64,000 nt of DNA from Plantago major (GCA_026545765.1 CM048839.1:20274566-20338565); one strand, 5' to 3'; positions 48,411 through 62,431 are shown, counted from the first letter of the stretch. Notes: a model not told the origin generated them from the letters alone. Translations and numbers: made by a program.

Positions 48411-51400
48411 TCAATTTGCAAATTTCCTATCACCAAACCTTTTGATATCATCAGAGTAATCATAGAGAAGAGTTCTGATAATCATCTCTGTGTCTCTGGC
48501 AAATCCACAGACTTCCTTGTAGGTTTTGGTGGGATTCTTCTTGGCAAATTGTTTGACCCACAGATACTTCCCCCATTTCCAGGCATGCTCGATTCTGATA
48601 TATGATGGTTTGAAGTATTCATAAATGATCTTCAGATATTTGATGTTACCCTTGTATTGATCTTCAGTCAAGTAGAAGGACTCATAGGGTTCCACTGCAA
48701 GTCTTTCTCTTGTGCCTGTTCCAGTGATGTTGGGAATTCTGTGCACATCATCTGGCTTTCCATAAGGACATTCATCAGAGAGGTCCTTCTTCATGGCTTA
48801 TGTTCTCTTGATTACTTCAAAATCCAACCATGCTTTGATGCGGTTGGTGTTAATCAAGATTGGCTTATTTTTTCTCCATGCCATGAGTTGTTTATGGATT
48901 GGTTCTGGAAACCTTGAATTTACTAGTAAGTGCTTGAGTTCCAGAATCCAGTAGCCATTCTTCTGATTAATGCACCTGTAGACAGAGGAATTGTTGTCAT
49001 TCTTCACATACTCAATTTTGGCATCTTCTGGCCTGAGTGGAAGTTGACTTTGTCTTTGTTCAGCACTCAGCCTGTTCCTTCTTTGTCTAGAATTCTCCTT
49101 TGGGGGATTGCTTGAAGAACCACCCTGGATTGACTTGGTATTTCCAGAGGGTGTTTTAGCTGCTAAAGGCTTTGCAGCTATGGGCTCAGTTAGGTTATCA
49201 ATTTTCCTTTTTCTGTGAAGAGGAGCTTCATCTTCATCAGTCTCTTCATCATCATCAAGATTAATTTTTGTGAGACTTTTGCAGCCTTCTTCATTGCCCA
49301 AGGATTTGATTTGGCCTTCTTCTTCTTCTTCTTCTTCTTCTTCAGAAGATTCATCAATCCCTCTTACTTGTCTTCTCCTTGGAGCCTTGGTACTCCTTGG
49401 AGGTCTTTTTGCCATGGCCCTTGTTACCATTGTAGTTTCTTCAGTTGGCTGCTGGGAAGTAGCTACTATTTGCAAAGCAGCTTGATTTGATGAAGGATCA
49501 TTTATTCTGAGTGGTGGCTGGGAAGTTTTCTTGTTTCCTCTTCCTTTCTGAGCGGCACCAACTCTAGATTTCTTCTTTCCTCCCCCCTGATCATGAGATC
49601 CAAATTCTTCCCCATTAGTCATTGTTGACTGCCTAAGTACCACAGAAGAATCTGAGAGGGACTCAAAATTCTTTTGCAAGTAGTTGTAGGCAGTGACCAA
49701 CTTCTGAAGTTCAGCCTTGAGCTCCTGATTTTGTTTGATAAGTCCATTTTCCTTATCAGTGAGCTCCTTGATGGGCCTAGTATGGCATCTGCTTTTCAGC
49801 GGTAACTTGCCTCATGAAAAGCTTTTTCAGCTAGTGACACATCATCGTCCCTTACCATTCCCAGATCCTTCTGAGCAATGATCATACTGGTTGTTCTCTG
49901 AGTGATGAGCTCAGTGAATTTCTGCATATCTGAGGGGACGGAGGCAATTACATCTTTGTTTTGTGAAGACATCTCCCTTTTAAGATGTGCCAAAACTTGA
50001 TATCTATTCATATATTCATGGGAGTGGACATTTGGCAGTTTGTTGAAAACTTCTGGAGTAATTAGCTTCCTTTTAAGATGAGAAACCGTCAAGTGTTCAT
50101 TGCGGTGTTCTGCCAAAGTCTTGTCTTCTTCATCATCTGAGTCATCAGCCCAGTGATCTTCATCCTCTTGGACATTTTCAAGATTTTCCAGTCCAGCAAC
50201 CATCTCAGAGATGGGCTTCTTTCCTTTCTGAGAGGAGGATGGTTTTTCTTTTGATGGTGATGCAGCCTTAGCATCATGCTTTTCTTTAGATACTTCTTCA
50301 GTATCTAGCTCCTTAGCAATAGCATGTACAACATCCTGGAGCTCTTTAACCTCAGAGTAAGCTACTGTCTCTTGTAAGTATTGATCTTGTAGTTGATTGA
50401 GCTTATCTCTGGATTTAACTAGCTCTTCTTCAAGTTGAAGATGGAGTTGTTGCTCTTCTTCCAACAGTTGTTTGGTTGAGCAGTTCTGGTTTGAGTATTT
50501 AATATCTTCTGAGTTGTTTCCTCAGAGTGCTCAACTACTTGTTCAGTAGTGTCTTTTTGTTGTTGGGATTGCTGTGAAGGATGAGTGGATTTCTGAGGAG
50601 ATGGAGGAGGGGATTGCTGTGATGTCCTCTCAGTGTGCTTTTCAGCAGCTGAGGCATTGTTTCCTTGTGGAATTCCTCCTATCCCTGGTGCAGGGGCATC
50701 ATCATCCGTCATATCATCATCATTCTTTTTGTGATGGTCAGAGGGAGAATCTTCATAGTCATTTTCACCAGTCTCCTTCTCTTCTATATCTTCAGAGACC
50801 AGATTGATCACTTCTGGAAAAGTGATCATTTGCCCATTTACTTCCTCTTCTCAGAGGGTATAAATTGGAGTGTCTTGGGCAAGACTGGCTTGAAAGCCAT
50901 CTGTAATCTGGTCTGACCATCTGCCTTTTTGAAGGCTTGCACCAATTTGTGTGCCACTTTCTTGGAAAAATCCTTATGCATTAAGGTCGCAACCTGATAT
51001 TGTTCAGTAGGGAACATTGCATGGATGTAGTTTTCCAGGTCAAGAGCTCGTGCTCGTCTTGTTGGTTGATCTGTGATTCTCAGTATTTCAGAGAGATCAG
51101 AGCACCTTAACCTCTGCCATTTCTTGAAGCATTGAATATGCTTTGGCAAGGTATGAGTCTTGAAGAAGGGAAGAAGGTTCTCAAAGTCATCATTTGACTC
51201 CTTCTTGGCACTACTTTGAGCCTGAAAGAGAGAGTTTTGAATTAGTTTCAAAACTTGTGTAGATATCTGAGTTTTAGAGTAGTCAAGTATCTGTGTTACC
51301 TGTGCAACGGAAACAGGCTCAAAAGGTTGGACTACTGAGGTTCCAGGTGCCTCAGATATCTTGGTGTGAGGAGGAGACTTGGAAGTCTGATCCTCAGCAT

Positions 51401-53988
51401 CCTCTCTTTCTTTTTGAACCTGAGAATAAGTTACAACAAAACACTTAGAAATTTATCATGAGAAAAATTCTTAGACAATTTGATATCTAAGATGTCAATT
51501 ACCTCCACAGTAGGAGGCTCAGATACTTGTCTCTCAGAAACTTGTACAGTTTCTGGTATTTTCTCGGGTGATGAAGGTTTGGTGGCCTCATCAATTTCCA
51601 TTGGTTGACGGGATTGAGTGGGCAACTCCCCAGCAACTTCTACTTCTGTTTGATCCTATGAGTAGAAAGTGTTGTATTTAGAAAAATGATCAGAGTAATA
51701 TCGTAGAGAATATAGATATCTGAGATATATACCTTCTCAATAGAAGGCTCAGATACTTGTTTCTCAGAGACTTTGTGAGTCTCTGGTTTATTCTCTGATG
51801 AGTTAGGCTTCTCAGCCTTATCATTTTCCTTCTCAGTTAGAGCCTATTAGAAACATCCACTTGATTAGTTAAGTGAATTAACAAATATCTGAAAAGTAAT
51901 GTCTTAGGGAATTCTCTATCACTTGCAGCACAGGCTCAGATTCCTTAAGAGGTGAGGTAGTAGCCTCCTTCTCAGTCTCTGAGGCAAGCTTTTCAGCTTC
52001 CTCTTGTTCTTTTGTTTCTAATTCAGCCTGTAACAAAGAAATTTTTATAAGTAACAAGATTGATGAACATAAAATTTCACAAGTAGAGAGTTAAACCATT
52101 CAACTACCTGAGCATTATCAGGCTGATTGGTCTCTGGAACTTGTGACCCTTCTATGCTTTGGTCTTGCTGTTCCATTATGGCTTCTCTGTTTGAAGTTTC
52201 TGGTACTTCAGACCTTTCCTGAGTGACTGACTCAGTTGCCTCCCTTGTTTGATCATTACGGCGAGGTGTGTCTCGTTTGATCCCTCTCTAGAGTTGGGAA
52301 CACCTTGTTTGCAGGATTTTCTTCAGCATGTTGCATAGCTGATATGTCTAAATGGAGTTCATTTACCATTTCATCAACCACTTGTGGCTGTTGTGGTTGT
52401 GGTTGTTTTGGTTGTCTGGAAGCAAAAGTTTGAGCATTTGAGAGCTCTTCCAGATTTTTAAGTGTGGTGTTGACATCAGCGTCTACCAACACTAGGTCAC
52501 CACTCATCAGGGCTTCTTGAAGTTGTTTATACGTGACTTTCCCTGATGGTGTGTTGGCACCAACAACCTTTGCTATAGTTGCTTGCTCAGCAACCTTTAA
52601 GCTAGTTGCTTTCTCAGCAACCTTGGACCTTTTGTTCTTCCCCTTTGCGTTGGTTACTTTTTCAGCAACCTTGAGGGATGGGATCTTCTCCTCGTCCGAT
52701 TCATCATCGAAATCCGGAAACAGTTATCAACAATCCCTGCTGCTTCTGCAGAAAGAGTGTGAAGTTTCTCAGCATTTATGAGTTCATCAGCAAGGCTTTC
52801 TGTAATAGTCTTCACATTTCTGAAAGCACTTTCTCTTGCTGAATCTACTTGTTCAGTAGCCGATGCCTCTTTTGCGGCATTGATGAGTTCATCTTCATTA
52901 ATGAGTTCATCTGCAGCGACGTCAGGTATCTGGAAATCGACAACCTCAATGGGTGTGCCTTCTGATCTGCCAGCAGACTTCTTCCGTGAAGTTTCTAGGC
53001 TTCTTGGTCGCAACTTTTTCCTCAGATACCTCTTCAGTCTTTCGCTTCTTGGAACCTTTCTGAGATCCAGTAACCTTTTTCATCATGTTTGTATACTCAT
53101 ATTTGTAGAGTAGGTTACTGTTGGCAATGTCTGCCGTCTCTCTGAGCTCAATGCCAAGACATTCCAGCAAGTAGCAAATTTTCAGTCCATAGCTTCTTTG
53201 CTTTTGCTCAAGAAGTCCCTTAACAATTTTAGGCTCAAAGCCTTGTATCGTCTTCACAAATTTCATGAAGGCGTACTTCCCCCAATTAAAAGGGTTTTCC
53301 AGCCTTTTGTCTTGTTGGCTCAACAAGAACATCATCATCCAGCGTTCTTGGCTTATCCGGTCAGCACCTCCTTGTAGACCATCAAAGCATCTGTGAAGGA
53401 TATATGCCAACACATCCCAGTGGACCAAAAGATGTCTGGTCCTTATGTCAGCAAGCTTAAAGTCGATGGGTGTGTCTGGTTTGTCAAGATCACACACACA
53501 TCAGTATAGTTTCACACCTTCAAGGAGATCTTCATCCTTGGTGTCAATTTCAAAATCCTTTTCAAGATTTTGAAGTTCAAACGACTCACGAGAAGTCAAG
53601 TCCGAAGTGATTTCTTGTCCTTGGACTTTGGTCTTGATAGACACTATCTCAGTGCCTTCAGAGATCTTGGAAATAATTGTGGAGTTGTTGTAAAACTCCA
53701 GAACATCCAAAGGAAGAAACTCCTTTGGAAGAGCAGATAGAAAACCCTTGATTTGTGCCTTTTCAAGCATATCAAGTACCAACTTCCTGTCAGTCTGGTT
53801 TTCTATTGCAGCTACCAGGTATTCCTCAATCATGGCACCACCCCAAATCATCCTGTGATTTGAAGTCCAATGATCAGGGTCGAATTCTCCAATCAACCGA
53901 TTGTTTGTTATAACTAGCACTGGTGCTTGCTTTTCAGTGATGCAAGTAGTAACAGGGATTTCTGAGTAGAAGCACGTTTGGGAGCCAT
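48411..53988 (-). pseudogene. 3' ORF region of copia element C
   Basis: Homologue of 36275-41715 in element A, same order: globular N-terminal part (QERWMMMFLLSQQDKRLENP), repeated middle modules at about 51220-52110 with intron-like intervals, coiled coil (EEEQQLHLQLEEELVKSRDK), and a C-terminal part with ECPYGKPDDVHRIPNITGTG and KTYKEVCGFARDTEMIIRTL. The two copies have diverged noticeably in the middle modules. Function unknown; broken in several places. Confidence 0.75.
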
Positions 53989-54770
53989 CTCTTTAAATAG
54001 TTAAGTTTTTGAAAAACGAGAAAGAGATTTGGGTGAGAGATTAGTAATTCTTAGTAGAAAAACTAACAGAGATTTGCAGAGGTTGAAGAAGAGTTTTTGC
54101 TACTCTTGTGCAAGTCTGTATGTTGGATTAGGCGAAAGTAATTTCTTTTGCCAAAATCCTATATATATAGCAATGTAATCTCCACAGACATATACATACA
54201 AATTTATTTTGTGTGTAAGTATATGTGAATTGCAGGCAGGCGTGAGTAAAAGCTTGTTCGGCATTAAATGCATAGTGGGCCATGTCGGAATTTTAACAGT
54301 CCACTATTTACTGAGAGTTAATCTCTATCGTAAAGATCAATCGCTCAATTCATCAAGGGTCACCATTGCTTCTTCAGCAATGATCATAATCAACAAATGT
54401 AATTGTTCCCAATTAATGAATTTTGGCTATTAGCTTTCTGAATCACGTTTCTGTATGACCAAGAACACTGTTTGCATCTGAATTTATCTCACACTTGGTA
54501 TTTGTCCAAGTTTTACACAAAGATAGAAATAATACAAATTTCAAGAGAGTAGTTGACTGCAGACAGTTGTACTATTCTCTTTTGTGTTCCCCCTCACTGA
54601 GTGATCCAGATATCTGAGTACCCATCTCAGAAATCTTTGAATAGCCATTTTACCCTTTAGCCTTTAGTTTCTGGATACCCGTTCCAGATTCCTCTTCTCT
54701 GGATACCCGTTCCAGATACCTTTTCTCTCTTCTTTGATATCTTCTTCAGATATCTCTTCTCTGAACTTTT

Positions 54771-57700
54771 TCAGTTCTTTGGTAGCTCCATTAGTCCAAG
54801 ACTGTGTCTTAAGGCTAAGAATCTACTTTCTTGTAGTGGCTTAGTAAAGATATCTGCAAGTTGGTCTTCAGTGCCAATCTTGAGTATCTCTATATTGCCT
54901 TTTTCAACATGGTCTCCGATGAAGTGGTGTCTAACATCAATGTGCTTTGTTCTTGCATGAAACTTAGGATTCTGAGTTATGGCAATGGCACTTGTGTAAT
55001 GTAAAATGGGAGTTTTCTTCATTGAGTCCATAGTCTTTGAGTTGTTATTGTATCCACAATATCGTGAAGCACAACACCCAATGAAAGAATATATTCAAAT
55101 TTCGTGGTAGATGTGGCAATTGAATTTTGTTTCTTCTTTGAACCATGATATTAATCTAGCACCAAGAAATTGACAAGTTCCTGAGGTGCTTTTTCTATCA
55201 AGCAATGATCCAGCATAGTCGGCATCTGAATAGCCAACCAAACTCAATCCACTCTCTTTTGGATACCACAATCCAACTTCTACAGTACCTTTTACATACC
55301 TTAATATTTTCAAGCAATGTTGTAGTGTGACTGCATTGGATTTGTCTGAAATCTAGCACACACTCCAACTGCATATTGAATATCAGATCTACTTGCAGTG
55401 AGGTATAGTAGCGATCCAATCAATTTCCTATACTTGTGTTCTTCAACACTCTTGTCAGATTCAGTGTAGGTCATTTTGGTTCCGATGCTCATTGGTATCT
55501 TAGCATTCTTTTCAGAAGGCTTTAGATTAAACTTATTGAGCATGTTCTTTGCATACTTTGTTTGACTAATGAATATTCTATCATTGAGTTGCTTGACTTC
55601 AAGCCCTAGGAAGTAATTCAATTCTCCCATCATGCTCATCTCAAATTTACATTTCATGAGTTCAGCAAAATCTTCACAAAGTTGCTTGTCTTTAGATCCA
55701 AATATAATGTCATCAATATATACTTGAACTAAAAGCAGTTTCCCGTCATGGTTCAGTGTGAAGAGTGTTTTGTCAACATCTCCTTTCTTGAAGCCACTTT
55801 CTAGTAGGTATCTGGCCAATGTATCATACCATGCTCTTGGAGCTTGTTTCACCATCTGAGCTTTCAAGTTTATAGACCATCCTACTTTCTCGAGAAACTT
55901 CAAAACCTGGTGGTTGCTCAACATAGACTTCCTCAGTTCACCATTTAGAAATGCACTCTTGACATCCATCGATAAATCAGAAGTCATTATGAGCTGCAAA
56001 GGCTAGAAAGAGTCTTATTGCATCCAATCTTGCAACTGGTGCATAAGATTCATCAAAATCTAATCCTTCAGTCTGGGTGACTCCTTGGCAACCAACCTAG
56101 CTTTGTTTCTGGTTATTTCACCAGACTCATTCATTTTGTTTCTGAAAACCCACTTGGTTCCTATTACAGATATTCCGTCAGCAAATGGAACCAGTTTCCA
56201 GACTTTGTTTCTCTCAAATTGATCCAACTCTTCTTGCATTGCAGAGATCCAGTCTTGATCTTTTAATGCTTCTTCTATAGTCTTTGGTTCAATTTTTGAG
56301 ATGAAACATCCATAGAGACAACTTGCATTTTCAGCGATTGCTCTTCTAGTTCTAACTCCTTGGTCTATGGGACCAATCACATCTTTTGAAGGATGATTTC
56401 TTATCCATTTCATAATGGGTTTTGAACTAGTAGGATCAATATCAATTTGATTTGAATGTGAATCAATATGATCTTGATGAGATACTTGTGCAGTATCTGG
56501 GATATCTGACACATGGGAAATGTTATGGATATCTGACACTTTTTCAGTGTTAGAGATATCTGGATCTTGCATTTCAGCAATCTCATTTTCAGATACCTTT
56601 TCATGATGAAGGTTCTCAGTACCCTGTTCCATTTATGGAATTCTCATAGGAAATTCTTCATCATGTCTTAGAGTCATCTGGTTGTTACTAAGAATAGGTT
56701 GCTTTTCATCCTCAGACTCATCCTCTATTTGAATGATAGAATTGTTTCCTTCTGAGGATCCTTTTTCAGAATCTTTAATCATTAGTTCTTTGAACCTATC
56801 TGAGAGATCATCATTCAAGAGTACCTTCTTGTTTCCTTCATAGAATACTACATGAATAGATTCTTCGATCTTTTGCGTTCTTTTGTTGTAGATTCTGTAG
56901 GCTTTGCTATTCAAAGAATAACCAAGAAATACTCCTTCATCTGCCTTTGGTTGAAATGTTCTCAAGTATTCTTTTCCATTGTTAAGAACGAAACATCTGC
57001 AACCAAACACCCTTAGATGTTTGATACTAGGGGGTCTACCAATGAAAAGCTCGTACGGAGTTTTGTCATGGTGTTTGTTAATCAGACATCTATTTTGAGT
57101 GTAGCATCTTTGTTGACTTCAACCCAATAGATTTTACTTATTTCAGTGTCAGCAAGCATTGTTCTTGCTGCTTCTTTCAGGGTCCTATTCTTTCTTTCAG
57201 CAGCACCATTTTGTTGTGGTGTCCTTATAGAAGATAGTTGATGTTGTATATCTTTGCAAGTACAAAACTCTTTGATGTACTGGTTCACAAACTTCGATAC
57301 CATGGTGCATTACGATTCTGATACCTTGTCATTTTCATGACTTGAGCTTATTCAAAGTTAAGTATCTCAACCCTTGCATCGATTTGTGTTTGAGAAAGAC
57401 AACCCAAGTGAATCTTGAGTAATCATCAACAACAACGGACCATACTTCTTTCTGCATAACTAGTTCTTGAGGATTCAAACAGATCCATATGTAACATTTG
57501 CGGGCCTCTCAATTGGAATGTCTAGTTTTTGACTTGAAAGATGTTTTGGATTGTTTTCCCATTTGGCAAGCTGAGCATACACCTTCTTTTCTATATGCCA
57601 TTTTGGGTAAACCAACCACCAACTCTTTCTTGGCTAGTTTATTTAGAGTTTTGAAATTCAAGTGACTCATTCTTTTATGCCATAGCCAATTTTCTTCAGT

Positions 57701-58176
57701 GTGGCCAGATTGACTCACCATGAGACATTCTTCGGTTGTGGCGGATGCCCAATCAGCAACATAAAGATTTCCTTTACGCCTTGCAACCAAGACTCGCTTT
57801 GACTCATTGTCAATCACTTTACATAGTTTTGACTTGATCTTGACAGTGTACCCTTTGTCTACTAGTTGACTCATGCTTAGGAGATTATATTTCAATCCCT
57901 TTACATGAAGTACTTCAGAGATTGTGAGGGCTCCGAACTCATGCTTAGGAGATTATATTTCAATCCCTTTACATGAAGTACTTCAGAGATTGTGAGGGCT
58001 CCGAACTTCAAATTGCCAAAACCTATGGTTGGATTTTCATCTCCTCCAGCAAACCTGATAAATGGTCCATCATTGCATTTTTTGTAGTTAATCAGATTTG
58101 CTTTGTCTCCTGTCATGTGCTTCCCACATCCACTATCAAAATGCCACTTTGAGTTAGTCTTTATAGTGTTCTGCAC
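54771..58176 (-). pseudogene. Pol region of copia element C
   Basis: In element order: protease HFDSGCGKHMTGD (about 58130), pre-integrase HKRMSHLNFKTLNKLAKKEL, integrase IRTPQQNGAAERKNRTLKEA, reverse transcriptase with the catalytic box VYIDDIIFGS (about 55700), and RNase H LVGYSDADYAGSLLDRKSTS (about 55210). Same domain order as element A. Broken in several places. Confidence 0.9.
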
Positions 58177-59639
58177 AAAACAGGAAACAGGAGATTAGGT
58201 TCTCATACCAACAATGGAACCATCTGGATTAAAGAATCTTCTATCAGGAATCCATTTCTGAATGAATTTCTTAGGAACATTCTTTTGTCTAACAAAAACA
58301 TAAGGAGAAATCTTAGTTAAATGATTAGTATCATTGTTTTTAAGAACTATTTTCTTCCTTGGTGTGTTCCTAGGTGCTCCATTTGGTGCTTTCAGATACT
58401 GTCGATTTACGATGCGCTTTCAAAGAAACTTAGCTTTCCTAGCGATTTCTTCTAGCCAGCATTGATTTTCAGTGGCTTGATTTATCTTCCACTTCTGATA
58501 ACTGTTGTGAGCAATTCTAGCCTTTAACCATCGTTTTTGCTCTTGTTTGTATTCACGAGCAAGTTGTTTCCCGATGGGTTTATAGCCAATACCATTCCGA
58601 GCACCTGATGCTGTCTGATATCTCTTCTCAGCAGCTTTGCTAGTCTCTGGATGATCAATTTTCTTTCCAGAAAACGTCACATAAGAAAATTTGCCAGCTC
58701 CTGCAATTTTTCCTTTTTGAGAGACATAGCACTGTGGGTGATTGCACTTCTCAGTGTTATGTTTCTTTTCAGAGACATTTCCCACAGTTTTCTTTTGGAC
58801 TTGTTTTTCCCACAAAGGCTTGGTCGAATCGCTTTTCCTTTGTCAACAATCTTAGCTTTCAAATCCGTCTGTAGATTGTTTGGGAATCACCTTGCTGAGC
58901 ACTGACGAATGTTAGTCCTTCATTACTCTTATTCAGAGTGGTGGAACTATCTGTGTGTGTGTCCAGCCCAAGTCCTCTCTTTTCTGAAGGATCTCTTAAA
59001 TAAGATTGTACTTCAGTAAGAGTGTCACTAGCTTTGGCATAAGATTGAAAGGATAGTTCTTTCTTTTTGAGTTCCTTATTCTCAGAAAGAAAACCTTCAC
59101 ATTTATTTTGAAGATTGGCCATTGCTTCTTTATGTGACTTTTCGGTCTCAGATATCTGAGCCATGAGAAATGCATTTTCAGCATCCTTTTTCTCAGATAT
59201 CTTGATTCATTTAGAATTTTCCTTTGCAAGAGAATTCTTTTCTTCTTCGAAATTTTTGGCTCTAGCTCGGAACATTAGAAATTCTCTTTTGTAAAGATCA
59301 ATTTCTTTTATGAGATTTTCCAGTTCTTTGATTCCTTCGTCATCACTTTCATAAGTATAACAGGAAGTATGTGTTACCTCACCAGCCATTAGACAAGGTT
59401 CAATGTTGGAGATATCTGGGAAGATTTCTTCAGCCATTCCACACACTTCTTTCTTATTTTGACCAAAGTCAATTACTTCATGAGAAACACCGCATATTTC
59501 TTGGGAAGGCAGTGTGGAATCATCTGAATCCTCATCCTCAGAATCAGACTCAATATCTAGAGCATCTAGTTGGAGTTGAATCTTTTTCCTTTCTTCAGTG
59601 AGAATAGCTCTTTGACTTCTTTCGGAGATTCTTCTATCT

Positions 59640-60702
59640 TTCTTGTCACATGTCTTAAATTTGTTGAAGGCAGGACAATCCTTCTTGAAATGACCAGGTT
59701 TCTGACAATAGAAACAGATATCATTTCCGATTTCTACTTCAAGATTTTGATGCTTTTTGTCGGCTTGTTCAGCGAGCTTTGCATATTTTTGTACTGGTGA
59801 TAGTTTGAGCCTAGATGCTTTTTCAGCTTCTCTTTGGCTTTTTTTCTCTCAATTTCTCGACTGACATATTTTCCCATTTGCTTTACAGCAAGAGCATCCT
59901 CAGTCACATCCTTGCCGTTCTTCTTTTCAGAAGTTCCTTGAGCAACTAGAGCAACACTCTGCAACTTCTCAGTTGTTTATTCCCTTTGAGTTGTCTCATA
60001 GTCAACAGTGGCAAGGTGAGAGAAAAGTTCCACAGGAGTGATATCTGACATTCCTTGGTTAAAGTAGAAAAACTTTGTGTGTTCTCAGTTATGATTTAGA
60101 CTTCTCACAATGGTTTTAATCTTTTCTGACTGGGTATATCTATTACTTTCACCAAGTGCAGCCATGTCACTCATAAGTGTTGTAAACCGGAAATCTAGTT
60201 CTTCAAGAGTCTCTATGGGACCTTGTTTAAAGTTTTGGAATTTTAGCTTCAAAACTTCGAACTTATTTTCCTTTGTTTTTTCAGTGCCAGCACAGATTTC
60301 TTCAATCAGTTGCCAGACCACTTTCGCCGTTTTTGCACCCCACAGTTTACACTGTATGTGCTCTGGAGTAGAACGTATGATGATATTATGAGCCTGTCCG
60401 TCCAATCTATTTCTCTTGGCATCTTCCGATGTCCAGAGTTCTCTGGGCTTTGGTTCGTAAATAACTTGACTAGCAGGTCTCCCACTGGTTGATGCATCTG
60501 TCTGTGAAGACCCATCACTTTGTTCTCTGTCTCTACCATTAGAAACCTCTATGACTTGCTTGAGTTGTTGAATGACTATTGGGCCATTCTTTATTACTTT
60601 GATCATTTCGTCACTGATGGCTTCTAGGTGGAGCATCATGTTGTTCTTCCATTTCTCATAATTCTCTGGCTTGAGAATTGGGGCGTCACTTAAAGACATC
60701 AT
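59640..60702 (-). pseudogene. Gag of copia element C with zinc knuckle
   Basis: Starts MMSLSDAPILKPENYEKWKN and carries a UBN2/retrotran_gag-type core (PEHIQCKLWGAKTAKVVWQL, then KLKFQNFKQGPIETLEELDF). A CCHC zinc knuckle, CFYCQKPGHFKKDC, lies at about 59675-59716. Gag forms the element's particle in the cytoplasm. Broken. Confidence 0.85.
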
Positions 60703-60803
60703 GCAGCAAACACACTAAACAAACGAATCAAGTGTAGGTGAAAAGCAGTTAGTGGGCACTTATCTGGGATCTAGGTTCAGTGCAGAAGGCTTGGGAACCT
60801 CCC

Positions 60804-60815
60804 GCTCTGATACCA
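60804..60815 (-). promoter_or_regulatory. Primer-binding site of copia element C
   Basis: Two bases inside the 5' LTR the - strand reads TGGTATCAGAGC, complementary to the 3' end of initiator tRNA-Met, the usual primer of plant copia elements. It fixes the element's orientation. Confidence 0.95.
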
Positions 60816-60817
60816 CT

Positions 60818-62431
60818 TGTTGGTCCAGATAACGGCAAAGTAAAAGACTAGAGGGGGGGGGGGTGAATAGTCTTTTAAAACTTTTGTCGATAAGCGATTT
60901 CTCGATATCCGTGAAGATATCCGATACTAAATTTCGAGAGCGGAAGACTTACGAGATAAGTGCACGTTCAAAGAAGATAAGTGTAAGTACTTTGCAATAT
61001 AAGTAAAACAAGTAATAAACTGGAGAAAGTAAATAACACAAGTCTTTTTGTAGTGGTATCTGAAGGTGGCGTAATCCTTCAACTAATCCACTTCGGTCTT
61101 TCTCAGACCTAGAATCCACTAAGATAAATGAGGTAACCTTACAGATATCTTTTCTTGATTCCTAAATGCACTAGGTTCCCAACCAAGTGTTCCCCCTGAG
61201 TTATTCCCCGGCTTTCACAGCCAAGTACTTCATGTACTCAGAAACCTTTTGAGTTGTTCCTTAGGTTCCCAAACTAAGTACTTCCTTTGCTCAATAACCT
61301 TGGAGTTATTCCTTAGTTTCCCAAACTAAGTACTTCCTGTACTCCACGCCGTTTAATGTGTTGGTTAAGGTAAATTGTCAGGTGAGCTTCTTTAATAACT
61401 TGTTCAGTTATTCAGATAGCTCTGTGAATCAAGTATACTTAATACACTTTGCAATGTATGGTATCTTGTTCTCTACTGACCCAAGTCTATGGTAAGTGTT
61501 CAAGAGAATGAAACTTAGATATGAAATCTTAGTTCAAATCTTTCACAAATAACAATGCTCGTTAAGGATCAGGACACTTAGAACTTTTGTGCTACTTAGA
61601 ATCAAGAGCTTTGGTCGCAACAGAAAGCTTGAAGGTAAGTAGTTTGCTTGAGAGCGCTTGTGTGAGTATTCAGTGTTCTTGGAGTTCAGTGTATAAGTTC
61701 TGTGTGTGTTCTCAAGCAGTCTAATGTTGATATTTATAGATGAATTTGAGTGACGTTTGAATAGTATCCGTGAGACTTAAATCAAATTCAAACTATTGAT
61801 ATGTGAGTATAGTACTGTAGCAGGTTTGTCTTCTTCTTCAGAAGCTACAACTTTTGTTCAAACATTTATGTATGCGCATTTAATGCACTGTACTATACTT
61901 TGTCCTGTAGTGCCAACGGAACTATGCAAGCTTTCTGAGGCTTTGTACGTTCTTTTCCAGAGATCATCATAGCTCTAGATACCACTTGTTTAAACAACTT
62001 TATTATATGTTTCTTTTTCAGAAGCATATTTTATGTCCAAGGTATCTGAGTGTAGATATCTGTGGGCACTTTCCTCGTCTCAGAAACCTTTTATTCTCAG
62101 ATATCTTTTGCAACTCGTGTGTTTCGAAACACTTGTTTTTCCAAGATATCTGGACATAGGTATCTGAAAAACCCTTGTCTTCAGCAATCTTGTGCAGTCT
62201 TCAAAGCTTCAAATCCGTTGAATTTTTCCTGCTGGATGCCTTCTTCTTGGTCTTCTTCAGAAAATAAAAATTACATTTCGAGACCTAACATCCTATACAA
62301 GATTTGCTAGACTATCATACTTAGTGAGTTTCCTCTTTTACAGTGTTCAAGTGAACTAAGAGTACTAATCACCTTTCTGAGCTAAGATAAGTCATTAGGT
62401 TGCTGATCAAAATCTAAACAGATTCCTAACA
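60818..62431 (-). repeat. 5' LTR of copia element C
   Basis: Same ends as its partner LTR. G-run of 11 near the left end, against 14 in the partner. The right end abuts the target duplication ataat. Confidence 0.95.

Larger units (their letters stand above)
46421..62431 (-). mobile_element. SIRE/Maximus-like Ty1-copia element C, both ends present
   Basis: Fossil element of 16.0 kb on the - strand, with 1617-bp (46421-48037) and 1614-bp (60818-62431) LTRs, a target duplication ataat (46416-46420 and 62432-62436), primer-binding site, gag, pol, 3' ORF and polypurine tract. Structurally complete from end to end, but the coding parts carry on the order of ten breaks, so it looks dead. The LTRs differ by eye by a few percent, partly clustered in one ~60-bp segment, which suggests a fairly recent insertion (order of one to a few million years); this was not computed. 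Confidence 0.95.
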
